Shown: one piece after another, positions 1-8,503 of the stretch
How positions within the stretch are numbered: position 1 is the stretch's first letter
Layout: each line of letters begins with the position of its first letter
DNA from: Muribaculaceae bacterium
GTDB taxonomy: Bacteria; Bacteroidota; Bacteroidia; Bacteroidales; Muribaculaceae
DNA: 46,898 nucleotides
Reading direction: 5' to 3'
NCBI GenBank assembly: GCA_022509065.1
Contig: JAFLTY010000018.1
Coordinates: forward strand, 1-46,898
The notes under the pieces: generated by a model
Databases searched by the model: none
What the model saw: only the letters and a program-made list of their open reading frames with translations
What the model was told of the DNA's origin: nothing
Position numbers and translations under genes: made by a program

Positions 1-54
1 CTCGAGACCTCCGGGTTATGAATCCGACGCTCTAACCAACTGAGCTATCCCGCC
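1..54 (-). tRNA. tRNA-Met (CAT anticodon), 3' part outside the window
   Basis: Read on the minus strand, the gene starts at 54 with a seven-base acceptor arm (GGCGGGA), then TA, a D-arm GCTC...GAGC, and an anticodon loop TTCATAA with anticodon CAT (plus-strand positions 18-20). The variable loop AGGTC and the first T-stem strand follow before the window edge. The T-loop and 3' acceptor strand lie beyond base 1. It lacks the run of three G-C pairs at the base of the anticodon stem that marks initiators, so elongator Met is the best call. A lysidine-modified tRNA-Ile2 also has CAT and cannot be excluded without the missing half. Confidence 0.9.
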
Positions 55-65
55 TTTTGCGAGTG

Positions 66-96
66 CAAAGGTATGCAAGTTTTTCTTAATGACAAA
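66..96 (-). promoter_or_regulatory. Bacteroidetes-type promoter for the tRNA
   Basis: On the minus strand TTTG (96-93) is followed after 19 bases by TACCTTTG (73-66), matching the -33 TTTG / -7 TAnnTTTG consensus of the Bacteroidetes primary sigma factor. Transcription would start near 58, a few bases before the mature tRNA 5' end. Confidence 0.7.
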
Positions 97-178
97 ATTT
101 TTTTGCAAATATCTTTCCGTACCTTTTTTGGGAGTTTCCTCGGTGAAGGATAAAGATATGGGAGCAAAAAGAAAGATG

Positions 179-769
179 TCAACGTGTAAGAACAATCCTG
201 TTGCGTTCAGCAGTACGCCGCAGGTTAAGAATTGCGTAGCGCATACGTCCAAGCGCAGTATTTATGCTAACGCCTGTTTTTTCAGCAATTTCTTTGAAAG
301 ACAGGTTGTTGTAATATCGCATGACTAACACTTGACGCTGTTCAGCCGGAAGCGAACGGATGAGCGAACGGATATCATCGCGAATGGATTTGTCAATGAT
401 GACATCCTCTATGGTATCTTCAGACAGGTCACGTCGGTTCAGAACGTCATATTCGGTATCGTCTGTCGATACAGTTCCTTGTGATTTTTCCTGTCTGAAA
501 TGGTCAATGACTGCGTTATGAGCAATGCGCGAAATCCATGAAGCAAATTTGCCATCGGCGCTATAACGGCCTTGTTTAATGGTCATTATGGCTTTCACGA
601 AAGTTTCCTGAAATATGTCGTTGGCTAAATCTTCATCTTTAACCATATTATATATATAGTTAAAGACTCTGTCTTTGTGTCTTTCGAGCACGATGTCAAA
701 CGCCTGATTGTTGCCGTTGGCAAATTCCGAGACCAACCTATCATCGGTTAGTTCTTTGAGTTTTTGCAT
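179..769 (-). CDS. ECF-type RNA polymerase sigma factor
   Basis: This 196-residue protein has the two-domain layout of an extracytoplasmic-function sigma factor. The region 2 part (about residues 20-95) includes the DLANDIFQETFVKA segment that contacts core polymerase and the -10 element. The region 4 part (about 135-190) has LPAEQRQVLVMRYY and a helix-turn-helix (FKEIAEKTGVSINTALGRMR) that would read the -35 element. It should direct polymerase to a special set of promoters. The gene stands alone: no anti-sigma factor, FecR-like gene or TonB receptor is adjacent, so its signal and regulon are unknown. Its strong TTTG-N20-TAATTTTG promoter suggests transcription by the housekeeping sigma rather than by itself. 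The 9-residue tail after region 4 is short, so this is not one of the large C-terminally extended ECF groups. Confidence 0.93.
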   Translation of the reverse strand: MQKLKELTDDRLVSEFANGNNQAFDIVLERHKDRVFNYIYNMVKDEDLANDIFQETFVKAIMTIKQGRYSADGKFASWISRIAHNAVIDHFRQEKSQGTVSTDDTEYDVLNRRDLSEDTIEDVIIDKSIRDDIRSLIRSLPAEQRQVLVMRYYNNLSFKEIAEKTGVSINTALGRMRYAILNLRRTAERNRIVLTR

Positions 770-887
770 CTTTATGTCTTGATTTTTAATTAATTTGAGT
801 AAAAATCAGGCTATAGGCGTAAAAGGGTTTAAAGATTAATAAAAATATTGTTATTTAAAAACAGAGCATTATTTTTGTTCAGTCTCG

Positions 888-919
888 CAAAATTACGTTT
901 TTTTTTCTAAAGTGCCAAA
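888..919 (-). promoter_or_regulatory. promoter of the ECF sigma factor gene
   Basis: Minus-strand TTTG (919-916), a 20-base spacer, then TAATTTTG (895-888). Both boxes match the Bacteroidetes housekeeping consensus exactly and face the sigma-factor gene. Confidence 0.75.
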
Positions 920-1155
920 TTTTATTGTGCAGCAGTTAGAATTTGTGAAGATTTTTAACAATATTTATATACATTTTTGCCGATTTATACGTTACATTTC
1001 TTTTTATTCTTTTACTTTAACCTATTCCTAACTCATCATATAATGTTAACAACCATTAGTCTTGAAAGTTGCTTTGCACACTTCCGTATTGTCCATTTGT
1101 TTGTCTTTTGACAAATTAACCTGGAGGGTGAGGTGAAAGTTTCCCGGAAAATGCG

Positions 1156-1163
1156 TAATTTTG
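1156..1163 (+). promoter_or_regulatory. -7 element TAATTTTG upstream of lepA
   Basis: TAATTTTG fits TAnnTTTG and would start transcription near 1170, about 14 bases before the ATG at 1184. No clear TTTG lies at the -33 distance. If used, it would make the longer GTG-initiated reading (1133) untranslatable from this promoter, supporting the 1184 start. Confidence 0.45.
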
Positions 1164-1183
1164 TGGTCAAACACTTTCGAGAG

Positions 1184-2971
1184 ATGAAAAATATAAGAAA
1201 TTTCTGCATAATAGCTCATATAGATCACGGCAAATCGACCCTTGCCGACAGGTTACTTGAATATACCGATACTATATCGGCAAAAGATATGGAGGCGCAA
1301 GTTCTTGATGACATGGAGCTTGAGAAAGAGCGAGGTATTACCATCAAAAGCCACGCCATACAGATGGATTATGAACTGGACGGCGAACACTATGTGTTGA
1401 ATCTTATCGATACTCCCGGGCATGTGGATTTTTCTTATGAGGTAAGCCGATCAATCGCAGCTTGTGAAGGTGCCTTGTTAATAGTCGATGCGAGCCAAGG
1501 TATCCAGGCTCAGACAATTTCCAATCTATATATGGCTATCGACAATAATCTTGAGATAATTCCTGTAATAAATAAAATAGATCTAGAGTCGGCCAAACCT
1601 GAGGAAGTCGAAGACCAAATAGTCGATCTTTTGGGTTGTGACCCTGAAGAAATTATCCGAGCATCCGGCAAAACCGGCGCAGGAGTGCCTGAAATTCTGA
1701 AAGCGATAGTCAACCGCATACCTGCTCCTGTCGGTGACCCCCAAGCTCCATTGCAAGCATTGATTTTTGACTCTGTTTTCAATCCTTTCCGCGGAATCAT
1801 AGCCTATTTTAAAATAGAGAACGGTACGATTCGCAAAAATGATTTCGTCAAATTTATGGCAACAGGTAAAGAATACCATGCTGACGAGATTGGTATTCTG
1901 AAACTTGACATGGTGCCACGCGAACAGTTGTCGGCCGGTAATGTGGGTTATATCATTTCGGGTATAAAATCGTCCAAAGAAGTAAAAGTTGGCGACACGA
2001 TTACCCACGTGGAAAGACCTGCGACTGAACCTATTGATGGGTTTGAGGAAGTCAAACCAATGGTTTTTGCCGGCGTATATCCCATAGAGACCGAAGATTT
2101 TGAGAATCTGCGCACCTCGCTCGAAAAACTGCAACTTAACGATGCGTCTCTTACTTTCGTACCTGAGTCGTCAGCTGCGTTAGGTTTTGGTTTCCGTTGC
2201 GGTTTCCTGGGTCTGTTGCACATGGAAATAGTGCAGGAGCGACTCGGAAGAGAATTCGATATGGATGTCATTACCACCGTGCCAAACGTTTCCTATCGAG
2301 TTTATGACAAAAAGGGTAATATGACAGAGGTTCACAATCCCTCCGGACTGCCTGACATCACTCTTATCGACCATATTGAGGAACCCTATATCCGTGCCAC
2401 CGTCATTACCGCATCCGATTATATTGGACCAATCATGACGCTTTGCCTTGGCAAACGCGGTGAGCTTGTCAAACAAGAGTACATTTCCGGAAACCGCATG
2501 GAGCTGACATTCGATATGCCGTTGGGTGAAATCGTAATCGATTTCTATGATAAACTGAAATCGATATCCAAGGGATATGCTTCGTTTGATTATCATATCC
2601 ACGGATTTCGTGAGTCTAAACTGGTCAAACTCGATATATTACTTAACGGAGAAAGTGTGGACGCGCTTTCGACACTTACTCATGCTGACAACGCCATGAC
2701 CTTTGGACGACGCATGTGTGAAAAACTTAAGGAGCTTATTCCTCGTCAACAGTTCGACATTGCCATTCAGGCTGCGATAGGCGCGAAGATAATTGCCCGC
2801 GAAACCATAAAGGCTGTTCGAAAGGATGTCACAGCCAAGTGTTACGGAGGCGATATTACTCGTAAGCGCAAATTGCTTGAGAAACAGAAAAAAGGCAAGA
2901 AACGAATGAAACAAATTGGCTCTGTAGAAGTACCGCAGAAGGCTTTTCTCGCAGTGCTTAAACTCGATTGA
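1184..2971 (+). CDS. lepA: elongation factor 4 (LepA), ribosome back-translocase GTPase
   Basis: LepA is a translational GTPase that binds the ribosome and affects translocation and initiation, especially under stress. The 595-residue product shows G1 AHIDHGKST near the N-terminus, G3 DTPGHVDF, G4 NKIDL and the LepA-specific C-terminal region ending in [20 protein letters not shown]. The ATG at 1184 is chosen because the protein then begins [19 protein letters not shown], the usual LepA N-terminus. The upstream GTG at 1133 would add 17 residues not seen in the family and would cover the -7 element. The stop codon is 14 bases before the ispE ATG, so the two genes are probably co-transcribed. 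Confidence 0.98.
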   Translation: MKNIRNFCIIAHIDHGKSTLADRLLEYTDTISAKDMEAQVLDDMELEKERGITIKSHAIQMDYELDGEHYVLNLIDTPGHVDFSYEVSRSIAACEGALLIVDASQGIQAQTISNLYMAIDNNLEIIPVINKIDLESAKPEEVEDQIVDLLGCDPEEIIRASGKTGAGVPEILKAIVNRIPAPVGDPQAPLQALIFDSVFNPFRGIIAYFKIENGTIRKNDFVKFMATGKEYHADEIGILKLDMVPREQLSAGNVGYIISGIKSSKEVKVGDTITHVERPATEPIDGFEEVKPMVFAGVYPIETEDFENLRTSLEKLQLNDASLTFVPESSAALGFGFRCGFLGLLHMEIVQERLGREFDMDVITTVPNVSYRVYDKKGNMTEVHNPSGLPDITLIDHIEEPYIRATVITASDYIGPIMTLCLGKRGELVKQEYISGNRMELTFDMPLGEIVIDFYDKLKSISKGYASFDYHIHGFRESKLVKLDILLNGESVDALSTLTHADNAMTFGRRMCEKLKELIPRQQFDIAIQAAIGAKIIARETIKAVRKDVTAKCYGGDITRKRKLLEKQKKGKKRMKQIGSVEVPQKAFLAVLKLD

Positions 2972-2985
2972 CGTTAAGAGCAACT

Positions 2986-3831
2986 ATGGTTGTCTTCCCC
3001 AACATAAAGATTAATCTCGGCTTGCAAGTGTTAAGAAAGCGAGATGACGGATATCATGACATTTCGACCGTAATGATAGGAGTGGATTGGACAGATGTCC
3101 TCGAAATAGTTCCTGCACTCGATGGAGTCGAGAAACTGGTGGTCAGCGGTTTGCCCGTGAACTGTCCCCCTGAAAAAAATCTTGTGATGAAAGCTGTTAA
3201 TGCAGTGCGTGAAAGAGTGGTGAAACTTCCGGAGGTACATGTTTTTCTGCATAAGAATGTTCCTGACGGAGCCGGTTTGGGGGGAGGTTCGTCTGACGCT
3301 GCATTTACTATCCTGGCCTTGAATGAATTGTTTGATTTGGGACTGAACCGTCCTGAGATGGCAGATATTGCTACGCATATCGGAAGCGATTGTCCGTTCT
3401 TTATTTATAACATTCCGATGCTGGCAAGCGGACGTGGTGAGATACTCGAGCCCTTGCATGATTTAGGTTCTATATTGTCTAAGTTCAAGGTAGCAATAGT
3501 TAAGCCTGTTGACGTTTCGGTTTCGACTGCTGTGGCTTATGCCGGGGTAATTCCATCTGATAATCGCCAATCGATAGTAGAATGTCTCAAATACAAAACG
3601 ACAGATTGGAGAAAGAATCTTGTTAACGATTTTGAAGAATCGGTGTTCAAGCATTGTCCGGAAACGGGAGTTATCAAAGATAAAATGTATGCTCTGGGTT
3701 GTGTATATGCTGCCATGTCCGGGTCCGGATCGGCTGTCTTTGGCATTTTCGAACCTGAAGCGCTGGAAAGAATAGAGTTTGAAAAAATCTTTCCCGGATG
3801 CGTGTGTCATACCGGCTCTTTCATTGTATAG
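2986..3831 (+). CDS. ispE: 4-diphosphocytidyl-2-C-methyl-D-erythritol kinase
   Basis: IspE phosphorylates CDP-methylerythritol using ATP in the non-mevalonate (MEP) isoprenoid pathway in the cytoplasm. The 281-residue protein has the family's N-terminal pattern (FPNIKINLGL followed by RDDGYHDISTVM), the GHMP-kinase ATP loop PDGAGLGGGSSDAA and the C-terminal glycine motif AAMSGSGSAVFG. The ATG at 2986 is chosen because it places the KINLGL motif at the usual distance from the N-terminus. A TTG at 2968 would overlap the lepA stop codon and add six atypical residues. No other MEP-pathway gene is in the window. Confidence 0.97.
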   Translation: MVVFPNIKINLGLQVLRKRDDGYHDISTVMIGVDWTDVLEIVPALDGVEKLVVSGLPVNCPPEKNLVMKAVNAVRERVVKLPEVHVFLHKNVPDGAGLGGGSSDAAFTILALNELFDLGLNRPEMADIATHIGSDCPFFIYNIPMLASGRGEILEPLHDLGSILSKFKVAIVKPVDVSVSTAVAYAGVIPSDNRQSIVECLKYKTTDWRKNLVNDFEESVFKHCPETGVIKDKMYALGCVYAAMSGSGSAVFGIFEPEALERIEFEKIFPGCVCHTGSFIV

Positions 3832-3966
3832 TCGATAGCAGAAGGGATTTTGGGACACACGGTGAACTGAATTCTTAAATTTTTTGTTTTATTTTGGAGA
3901 CCGGAAAGATAATGAAGGCTTTTTGGCAAGCTTTTTGCTGTAAATAAATTTAAAAATAGAACTGCT

Positions 3967-4650
3967 ATGAGTAACAAAAATAGACATAGAAATTGGAATA
4001 ACCCCAATAACAAAGACAATAGAGATCTTCATAGACAGGGCGATGCTGAAGATGTCGTGTTTGACGATTTGGAAGCAGCTTCCGAACCCGTAGAGGATCA
4101 GCCCATCGTAGACCTTGATGTTGACGTCCTTGAAAACGAACTCGAGGAAGATGCCGTAAATGCCAAAGACGAGACTGTTTTCCCGGAAGACAATATATCA
4201 AAAAAATTGGAAGAGACTCAGCAAGCACTCGAAAAAGAGAAAAAAGAATATCTTTTTCTGATGGCTGATTTCGATAACTTCCGCAAACGCGTAATGAAGG
4301 AAAAGGCCGACTTGATTAAAAATGCGGCCGAGAATGTCTTGAAAGGACTATTGCCTATAGTCGATGATTTTGAACGTGGGCTTGTGGCCACTAAAGAGAC
4401 GACCGACGTACAAACAGTGCGCGAGGGTACCGAACTTATTTACAACAAGTTGGTGAAATTCCTTTCTGACAACGGAGTCAAGGCGATGGATACTGCCGAT
4501 GCCGAATTTAATCCCGATATTCATGATGCAATAGCAAGCGTCCCTACAGGCGACGAGTCGAAAAAAGGGAAGATAATAGATACTACACAAAAGGGTTATA
4601 CCCTAAATGATAAAGTAATACGCCACGCCAAAGTTGTCGTAGGCGAATAA
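3967..4650 (+). CDS. grpE: GrpE nucleotide exchange factor for DnaK
   Basis: GrpE releases ADP from DnaK so that the chaperone cycle can continue, and acts as a temperature sensor. The 227-residue protein has a long, very acidic and poorly ordered N-terminal part (about residues 20-75). A coiled-coil helix follows ([28 protein letters not shown]), then the conserved [15 protein letters not shown] segment, and the C-terminal beta domain with [13 protein letters not shown] and [16 protein letters not shown]. It sits 32 bases upstream of dnaJ, forming a heat-shock pair. dnaK is not in the window. I found no CIRCE element, so HrcA-type control is not evident. Confidence 0.98.
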   Translation: MSNKNRHRNWNNPNNKDNRDLHRQGDAEDVVFDDLEAASEPVEDQPIVDLDVDVLENELEEDAVNAKDETVFPEDNISKKLEETQQALEKEKKEYLFLMADFDNFRKRVMKEKADLIKNAAENVLKGLLPIVDDFERGLVATKETTDVQTVREGTELIYNKLVKFLSDNGVKAMDTADAEFNPDIHDAIASVPTGDESKKGKIIDTTQKGYTLNDKVIRHAKVVVGE

Positions 4651-4682
4651 ACATAAACATCCACCCCATCAAAAACAATCAA

Positions 4683-5867
4683 ATGGCCCAGACGAAAAGA
4701 GACTATTATGAAGTCCTCGGTGTGCCTAAAGATGCAACAGCCGATCAGATAAAAAAAGCGTATCGCAAACTGGCGATACAATACCATCCCGACCGTAACC
4801 CTGACGATAAAGTCGCCGAAGAGAAGTTTAAAGAGGCTGCCGAAGCTTATGACGTCCTCAGTAACGACGAAAAACGTCAGAAATACGATCAGTTCGGCCA
4901 TAACATGGGTCCGCAAGGTTTCCCGGGAGGAGATGGTAGTTTCGGAGGCTTTTATTCCGGTGGTGGAATGTCCATGGAGGATATTTTCGCACAGTTCGGA
5001 GATATTTTTGGTGGAGGAGGTTTTTCAGGTGCAACCGGTGGCAGACGTCGTAGCGCAAGACGTGCTCCACAACGTAGAGGAAGCAACCTGAGAATACGAG
5101 TCAAACTCAATCTTGAAGATATAGCCAAGGGGGTCTCAAAGACATTGAAAATACCCACCTTTGTAAAATGCGATCATTGCAACGGTACGGGTGCTAAAGA
5201 CGGAGTCGCCTTTGCAACATGTCCCACATGTCAAGGCTCCGGTAGCATAAATCAACCCCAGAACACAATTTTCGGCCCTGCATATGCCCAAGTCACTTGT
5301 CCGCAGTGCGAAGGCTCAGGTAAAGTTATTACAGAAAATTGCCAGTATTGTAGAGGAGAAGGGGTCGTTAAAAAAGAAGAAACAGTTTCGTTTAATATAC
5401 CGGCAGGCGTCTCCGAAGGACAAGAATATACCGTTAAAGGAAAAGGAAACGCACCACGTCGTGGCGGTGTTAACGGAGACCTTATTGTCCTAATCGAAGA
5501 AATCAAACACCCAGAACTTATTAGAGACGGACAAAACATTATATATAACCTTATGCTTGATTTCCCGACTGCCGTGCTCGGCGGTACAGTCGAAGTACCA
5601 ACTATAACAGGACGTGCCAGATTACCTATCGCACCCGGTACACAACCCGGGAAAGTGCTACGAATGAGAGGTAAAGGACTGCCTGAACCAAATTCGTCCG
5701 TCGTTGGAGATGAACTCATCAATGTAATGGTTTATGTACCAGAGAAACTTAATGACACAGAACGAGGTGCCATAGAAAGTTTGCGTCAGTCTCCTAACAT
5801 AAAACCAAACGAAGCTGATCGCAACCGTATATTCTCTAAATTTAAACACATCTTCGGAGACGAATAA
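4683..5867 (+). CDS. dnaJ: DnaJ co-chaperone (type I Hsp40)
   Basis: DnaJ delivers unfolded proteins to DnaK and stimulates its ATPase. The 394-residue protein has all type I parts in order: a J domain (residues 1-70) with the HPD motif in YHPDRNP, a Gly/Phe-rich linker (about 75-120), a zinc-binding region with four CxxCxGxG-type repeats ([32 protein letters not shown]), and the C-terminal substrate-binding and dimer domains. It follows grpE by 32 bases and is followed by a strong hairpin terminator, so grpE-dnaJ is a closed transcription unit. No truncation or odd residue is apparent. Confidence 0.98.
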   Translation: MAQTKRDYYEVLGVPKDATADQIKKAYRKLAIQYHPDRNPDDKVAEEKFKEAAEAYDVLSNDEKRQKYDQFGHNMGPQGFPGGDGSFGGFYSGGGMSMEDIFAQFGDIFGGGGFSGATGGRRRSARRAPQRRGSNLRIRVKLNLEDIAKGVSKTLKIPTFVKCDHCNGTGAKDGVAFATCPTCQGSGSINQPQNTIFGPAYAQVTCPQCEGSGKVITENCQYCRGEGVVKKEETVSFNIPAGVSEGQEYTVKGKGNAPRRGGVNGDLIVLIEEIKHPELIRDGQNIIYNLMLDFPTAVLGGTVEVPTITGRARLPIAPGTQPGKVLRMRGKGLPEPNSSVVGDELINVMVYVPEKLNDTERGAIESLRQSPNIKPNEADRNRIFSKFKHIFGDE

Positions 5868-5927
5868 CACATATATTATAATTAGCTATTAGACTGAAAT
5901 ATAATTAGACTGAGATAATAATCCCAG

Positions 5928-5970
5928 ATAGAAGTTGACAATACACTAATCCGTCAGCTTCTATTTTTAT
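5928..5970 (+). terminator. rho-independent terminator after dnaJ
   Basis: A 12-base stem (ATAGAAGTTGAC at 5928-5939 with GTCAGCTTCTAT at 5953-5964, one G-U pair) with a 13-base loop is followed by TTTTAT. Confidence 0.8.
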
Positions 5971-6047
5971 AATTAACCCTACCTTTCAACCACGCTTAAC
6001 GCATATACGAAGAAACTGGAGACCCTCTCCATTAGAATGCATAATAG

Positions 6048-7361
6048 CCAATATACCAATTCCATTTTTTTCGAAATTACCCTCGCCCTTCAACCCCTCA
6101 ACCTTCTGTAGTATCATACACAGGTACATTAAGTACGGATGAGGTTTACTTTGTTTGGGAAGAGGTATCGGGTGCTTCGGCCGCTGTTAAGGGTCGTGCC
6201 AGCGATGTTAACCGCGCTCAGGCAACCGATGAGGATGGTACTCTCAAAGCTACTGTCTCCAAAGATAAATTTAAGGCCGGTGCAACATATAAAGTATCGG
6301 TCGAAGTGGATGGTGAAAATGTAGCCATTGGCGAAGGCAAAACAGAAACCGAAATCGTAGTAGTTGAACAACAAAAAGATCCTGAACCCGACTTTGAACC
6401 GTGCTATATGCTGATTTCAAGCGCAGATGATTTTACAACAGGTAAATATGTAATTGTAGCGGAAGTTAGTGGAACCTCTTATGCTATGCCAATTTCTACG
6501 TCTCAAAAAATAGATGGCAAAGAAATAACAGTCTCTCAAGATATAATTTCTACAGGTGATGCTACGGATTTAGTATGGGAAATTACAAAAACTAACGATA
6601 ATTATACGATAAAAGGTACATCTTTATTAGGATGGTCAAGTAGTACCAATTTCTCAAGTTCTGGAACCACAACATGGAAAGTAAAATCAGTTAGTAATTC
6701 TATTTTTACTATCGCTAATACTAAAGACGATTCGCGAGCTATTTTATTCCAGGATGACACTAAAAAATTTGGCCCTTATTCGACTACAAATAATAGTGGA
6801 TACACAGCTGTAAAGCTTTATAAATATACCGAAGACGGGAATGTAAGTGGTGGAACAGCTGACCAGGGACAAGGTGATAACAACCCTGGTACTGACACTC
6901 CCGGTCAAGGTGGTGACGACGCTCCTGGCGTGGAAGAACCCGAACAAGGGGGTGATATAACACAAGGGCAACCTAAAACTGTCATTTTCGATTTCGAAAA
7001 TGAGACTTATGGATTGACACGTGATTCCGGTAACGGCTCAAACGATGCATTCCTACCTAAGGGTCATCAATTGACAAAAGAAGAAGTTGTACTTACATTT
7101 AACGGAGATGACGAGGCATGGCGCCTGTGGACTGATGGTCTACGCGAATATTATAAGAAAAATCCTACATTCACAGTTTCAGCTGGTGGTAAAGCTGTAA
7201 CAGCAGTTTCATGGACGGTAGTTTCAGGTGCAACTTTCAAGCTTGAAGGAACAGATTCTGAGATCACTCAATGGGAAGGTAGTGAAACCTCTGTAACATT
7301 TGTTGGGACAGCCTCAGCAAATAAGGCAGTAAAAACCATTACTATAACCTATCTCGACTAA
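6048..7361 (+). pseudogene. 5'-truncated cell-surface protein remnant
   Basis: The frame is open from the stop at 6045-6047 to the stop at 7359-7361, about 437 codons. It has no ATG near its start; the first possible initiator is a GTG at 6306, inside sequence that already reads as protein. From about 6084 it encodes YTGTLSTDEVYFVWEEVSGA, then a Lys/Thr-rich beta segment. At about 6390-6840 lies a domain beginning YMLISSADDFTTGKYVIVAE, of a kind I associate with Bacteroidetes exported proteins. A Gly/Asp/Pro linker (6840-6970) follows, then a C-terminal beta domain ending KTITITYLD. Signal peptide and N-terminus are missing, so this is most likely the back half of an exported multi-domain protein after a deletion. 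Translation of a cytoplasmic stub from GTG 6306 is possible but unlikely to be functional. The name is inferred from composition; I do not recognise a specific family. Confidence 0.6.
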
Positions 7362-7377
7362 CCACAATCTCAAATAA

Positions 7378-7491
7378 AAGACGATATCTTTGACAGGTCT
7401 GACTCCGGATGCTCAAATTCATTTTGAAACATCTGATAAAACAAATGCCTACCGTGCTGTTATCGCCGGTATACACCTGACACAAGATTAA
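7378..7491 (+). pseudogene. C-terminal fragment of a second surface protein
   Basis: After an in-frame stop at 7375, the sequence reads SLTGLTPDAQIHFETSDKTN and continues to AYRAVIAGIHLTQD before a TAA at 7489. This composition resembles the last strands of Bacteroidales exported beta-sandwich proteins. It has no start codon of its own. It lies 16 bases after the end of the larger remnant, in a different frame, so it could be the original C-terminus of the same gene after a frameshift or deletion, or part of a lost paralogue. Confidence 0.4.
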
Positions 7492-7510
7492 TATAAGAAC
7501 AAAAGGGTTG

Positions 7511-7549
7511 TTAATCAATGAAGTTAAGCGCATAGCGCGCATTGATTAA
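7511..7549. repeat. nested palindrome (cruciform-prone)
   Basis: TTAATCAATG (7511-7520) pairs perfectly with CATTGATTAA (7540-7549). Inside lies a second palindrome, GCGC-ATA-GCGC (7528-7538). It sits just after the surface-protein remnants and 14 bases before a strong terminator stem. It may be an extra terminator, a small structured RNA or a recombination scar. Confidence 0.6.
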
Positions 7550-7563
7550 TGCCCTCATGAAAG

Positions 7564-7613
7564 CAAGAGGCTGTCTAACCGTAAAAGGTTAGGCAGTCTC
7601 TTGTTTTGTGTTT
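7564..7613. terminator. strong, probably bidirectional terminator
   Basis: A 17-base stem (7564-7580 with 7587-7603, two G-U pairs) and a six-base loop GTAAAA are followed on the plus strand by TTTTGTGTTT. On the minus strand the stem is followed by CTTTC, and it begins eight bases after a minus-strand TAA at 7612-7614, so it could also end a leftward transcript. Confidence 0.8.
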
Positions 7614-7755
7614 AGAAAGGCGTAAACATGACGCGAAGAGCAATTCGTGCGGAGGATGTTTCTGAAAACAGAGAGTAGGGTATGGCTATCGAACTTTTTT
7701 TGGTGGAGTGCGTTTTATATTTAAAACATATACTAATTCTTAAAAACACACGACT
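7604..7755. other. leader region before the thioredoxin genes, with a possible leftward coding tail
   Basis: No intact gene is visible. On the minus strand, 7700-7612 reads SIAIPYSLFSETSSARIALR then VMFTPF and stop. That is an outer-membrane-barrel-like ending with a terminal phenylalanine, but it has no body upstream. On the plus strand a 16-codon ORF (7628-7678) has no support. The thioredoxin promoter must lie here, but no exact TTTG/TAnnTTTG pair was found. Confidence 0.35.
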
Positions 7756-8073
7756 ATGAACGATTTTGAAAAATTGATTCAGGAAGACAAACCGACATTG
7801 GTCGATTTCTTTGCAACATGGTGCGGACCGTGCAAGATGCAAGCGCCTATTCTTGAAGAGGTAAAAAAGAAAGTTGGCGACAAAGCCAATGTCATCAAGG
7901 TAGATATTGACAAGAACGAAGAACTGGCTCGCACATATCGTGTCCAATCGGTTCCCACTATCATATTGTTTAAAAACGGCGAACCCGTCTGGCGCGCCGT
8001 CGGTGTACAGTCCTCGGACGTTCTCGAAGCTAAGATTTATGACCATCAGTACACCAAAAGCGACGAGTATTGA
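7756..8073 (+). CDS. thioredoxin
   Basis: This is a 105-residue single-domain thioredoxin, a cytoplasmic dithiol reductant that recycles ribonucleotide reductase, peroxidases and other enzymes together with thioredoxin reductase. The active site FFATWCGPCKM (WCGPC at about residues 22-26) and the cis-proline loop SVPTIILF are intact, and there is no signal peptide. The tail DHQYTKSDEY is longer and more polar than usual. It lies 94 bases upstream of a close paralogue whose active-site cysteines are gone (8168-8479). The pair ends in a shared terminator, suggesting co-expression. Confidence 0.95.
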   Translation: MNDFEKLIQEDKPTLVDFFATWCGPCKMQAPILEEVKKKVGDKANVIKVDIDKNEELARTYRVQSVPTIILFKNGEPVWRAVGVQSSDVLEAKIYDHQYTKSDEY

Positions 8074-8167
8074 TAGAGTCTGATAATAAGTTATTAAGTT
8101 ATTAACATCGTTTCTTTACAAAGGGATTTTTTCCCGATTTTGTGAAGGAGAATAAATATAAGAAGTC

Positions 8168-8479
8168 ATGTCTAATACAAAAACACAGGAGGTTGAAAAA
8201 GCTTTATTGGAAGCGAAACCAACCTTAGTTGAATTTTATACTTCGGGCGAAACACACAGCGAGGAGACCCTCCCTGTCGTTGCCGAACTTAAAACAAAGG
8301 TCAGTGGCAAAGCCAACGTGATAACAGTTGACACAGCAACTAACGAAGAACTCGTAAAGAAATATCACATCCACAGCGTGCCCACATGGATAATCTTCTC
8401 TGACGGGCAAGAAGCGTGGCGAACCGGAGGCCGATTGCCATTAAAAGAACTTGAAGATATGGTGAACCGTTTTGTCTGA
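8168..8479 (+). CDS. cysteine-free thioredoxin-fold protein
   Basis: This 103-residue protein aligns over its whole length with the adjacent thioredoxin: TLVEFYTSG versus TLVDFFATW, GKANVITVD versus DKANVIKVD, and HSVPTWIIFSDGQEAWR versus QSVPTIILFKNGEPVWR. The CGPC active site is replaced by ETHS (within TSGETHSEE), and the protein contains no cysteine at all. It therefore cannot do thiol-disulfide exchange. The fold core and cis-proline are kept, which points to a binding or holdase-like role, as known for some non-catalytic thioredoxin-fold proteins; that role is inference. A GGAG-type sequence (aaggaga, 8145-8151) lies rather far upstream of the ATG. It probably arose by tandem duplication. 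Confidence 0.85.
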   Translation: MSNTKTQEVEKALLEAKPTLVEFYTSGETHSEETLPVVAELKTKVSGKANVITVDTATNEELVKKYHIHSVPTWIIFSDGQEAWRTGGRLPLKELEDMVNRFV

Positions 8480-8503
8480 TACAAAAACCGGACTACAAAG
8501 TAA

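Larger units (their letters stand above)
770..1183. other. 414-base divergent intergenic region between the sigma factor and lepA
   Basis: This AT-rich stretch has no supportable gene. It contains the sigma-factor promoter (888-919, minus), a -7-like element just before lepA (1156-1163, plus) and a small hairpin TTTGTC-TTTT-GACAAA at 1100-1115. The 5' leader of the sigma-factor transcript would be about 110 bases, long enough for post-transcriptional control, but I see no recognisable riboswitch. Confidence 0.6.

Noticed and set aside
1133-1183. GTG-initiated 17-residue extension of LepA
   Set aside because: The family begins at MKNIRNF; the extension covers a likely -7 promoter element.
3832-3966. 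CIRCE operator or heat-shock promoter before grpE
   Set aside because: No TTAGCACTC-N9-GAGTGCTAA-like sequence and no exact TAnnTTTG element were found there.
6038-6112. Short ATG-initiated frame upstream of the surface-protein remnant as its missing signal peptide
   Set aside because: It encodes 24 residues without a basic-hydrophobic signal pattern, and lies in a different frame.
7612-8046. A 144-codon minus-strand open frame overlapping the thioredoxin gene
   Set aside because: Nearly all of it is the shadow of the thioredoxin gene; only the last 30 codons, outside that gene, were considered as a possible remnant.
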